A stretch of 64,000 nucleotides of DNA, taken from Tepidibacter aestuarii (lineage in GTDB: Bacteria > Bacillota > Clostridia > Peptostreptococcales > Peptostreptococcaceae). The DNA is taken from positions 3,534,001 to 3,598,000 of the forward strand of contig NZ_OW235315.1 in the NCBI RefSeq assembly GCF_934924865.1. Direction: 5' to 3'. This document shows, in pieces, positions 63,921 through 64,000 of this stretch; positions within the stretch are counted from its first letter, which is position 1; the number at the start of each line of letters is the position of its first letter. Both the position numbers and the translations under genes were made by a program. The notes beneath the pieces were generated by a model. The model was not told where the DNA came from. It made no database searches and saw only the letters and a list, made by a program, of their open reading frames with translations.

Positions 63921-64000
63921 TTAAAGTGATTTTATATAATCATTTTTAGATAATTCTAGAAGTCTATCCCTGTCTAATATATATATTGTTTTATTTTCGC
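63921..64000 (-). CDS. 3' end of a gene, possibly Crp/Fnr-family regulator (partial)
   Basis: The minus strand is open from the window edge to a TAA at 63923-63921, encoding ENKTIYILDRDRLLELS and a short tail. IxILDRxRLxEL is a common C-terminus of Crp/Fnr regulators. Only about 25 codons are visible, so this is tentative; the preceding hairpin would terminate it. Confidence 0.4.
   Translation of the reverse strand, partial: ENKTIYILDRDRLLELSKNDYIKSL

Overview
This 64 kb window is a low-GC chromosomal segment from an anaerobic Firmicute of class Clostridia, most like the Peptostreptococcaceae (inference; no 16S gene is present). It is very AT-rich, has strong Gram-positive ribosome binding sites, uses GTG and TTG starts often, and carries the classic origin-proximal gene set in the order also seen near oriC in Bacillus: noc-soj-spo0J, rpsF-ssb-rpsR, yybS-type/gdpP/rplI/dnaB, purA, tRNAs, then walRK-yycHI-walJ-htrA-rlmH. 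No insertion sequence, prophage or CRISPR array was seen.

Layout. 1-2.5 kb: noc, parA, parB. 2.5-8.2 kb: a selenium/sulfur-associated set (class V aminotransferase, YedF, DUF3343, DUF951) interrupted by an XRE-TPR regulator, an anchored protein and CvpA. 8.3-16.7 kb: aminotransferase, S6-SSB-S18 operon, MazG-like, DUF2232, GdpP, L9, DnaB, ferritin-like protein. 16.7-17.06 kb: a dense DnaA-box cluster before purA. 18.4-20.3 kb: LUD protein, a 72-codon Mop/TOBE gene with an in-frame UGA followed by a SECIS-like hairpin, and five tRNAs. 20.3-33.9 kb: helicase loader and DnaD protein, M1, M23 and M15 peptidases, a MerR/MATE pair, epimerase, PP2C-like and glycosyltransferase genes, cyclase/MarR. 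33.9-45.3 kb: chemoreceptor and the Wal operon. 45.4-57.1 kb: an accessory region of small regulator/target pairs (LysR/DUF4865, EamA/MarR, DUF2975/XRE/DUF3955), repeated intergenic elements and a decayed GNAT gene. 57.2-63.3 kb: a three-gene operon (BCCT transporter, Fe-S protein, HAL-fold lyase) with a sigma-54 promoter, facing away from a sigma-54 activator gene. 63.5-64 kb: PhnA and the tail of a possible Crp/Fnr regulator.

Two observations stand out. (1) The HAL-fold enzyme lacks precisely the Ala-Ser-Gly tripeptide that makes the MIO cofactor and sits with a betaine-type transporter. This fits a MIO-independent elimination of trimethylamine from a histidine betaine such as ergothioneine, rather than histidine deamination. 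(2) The tiny molybdate-binding-type gene is a selenoprotein candidate, in a genome segment that also carries YedF and DUF3343. Further points are the DnaA-box cluster outside the dnaA locus, a textbook 19-bp-spacer MerR promoter, several palindromic operators, and a 38-40 bp promoter-like element repeated before three genes.
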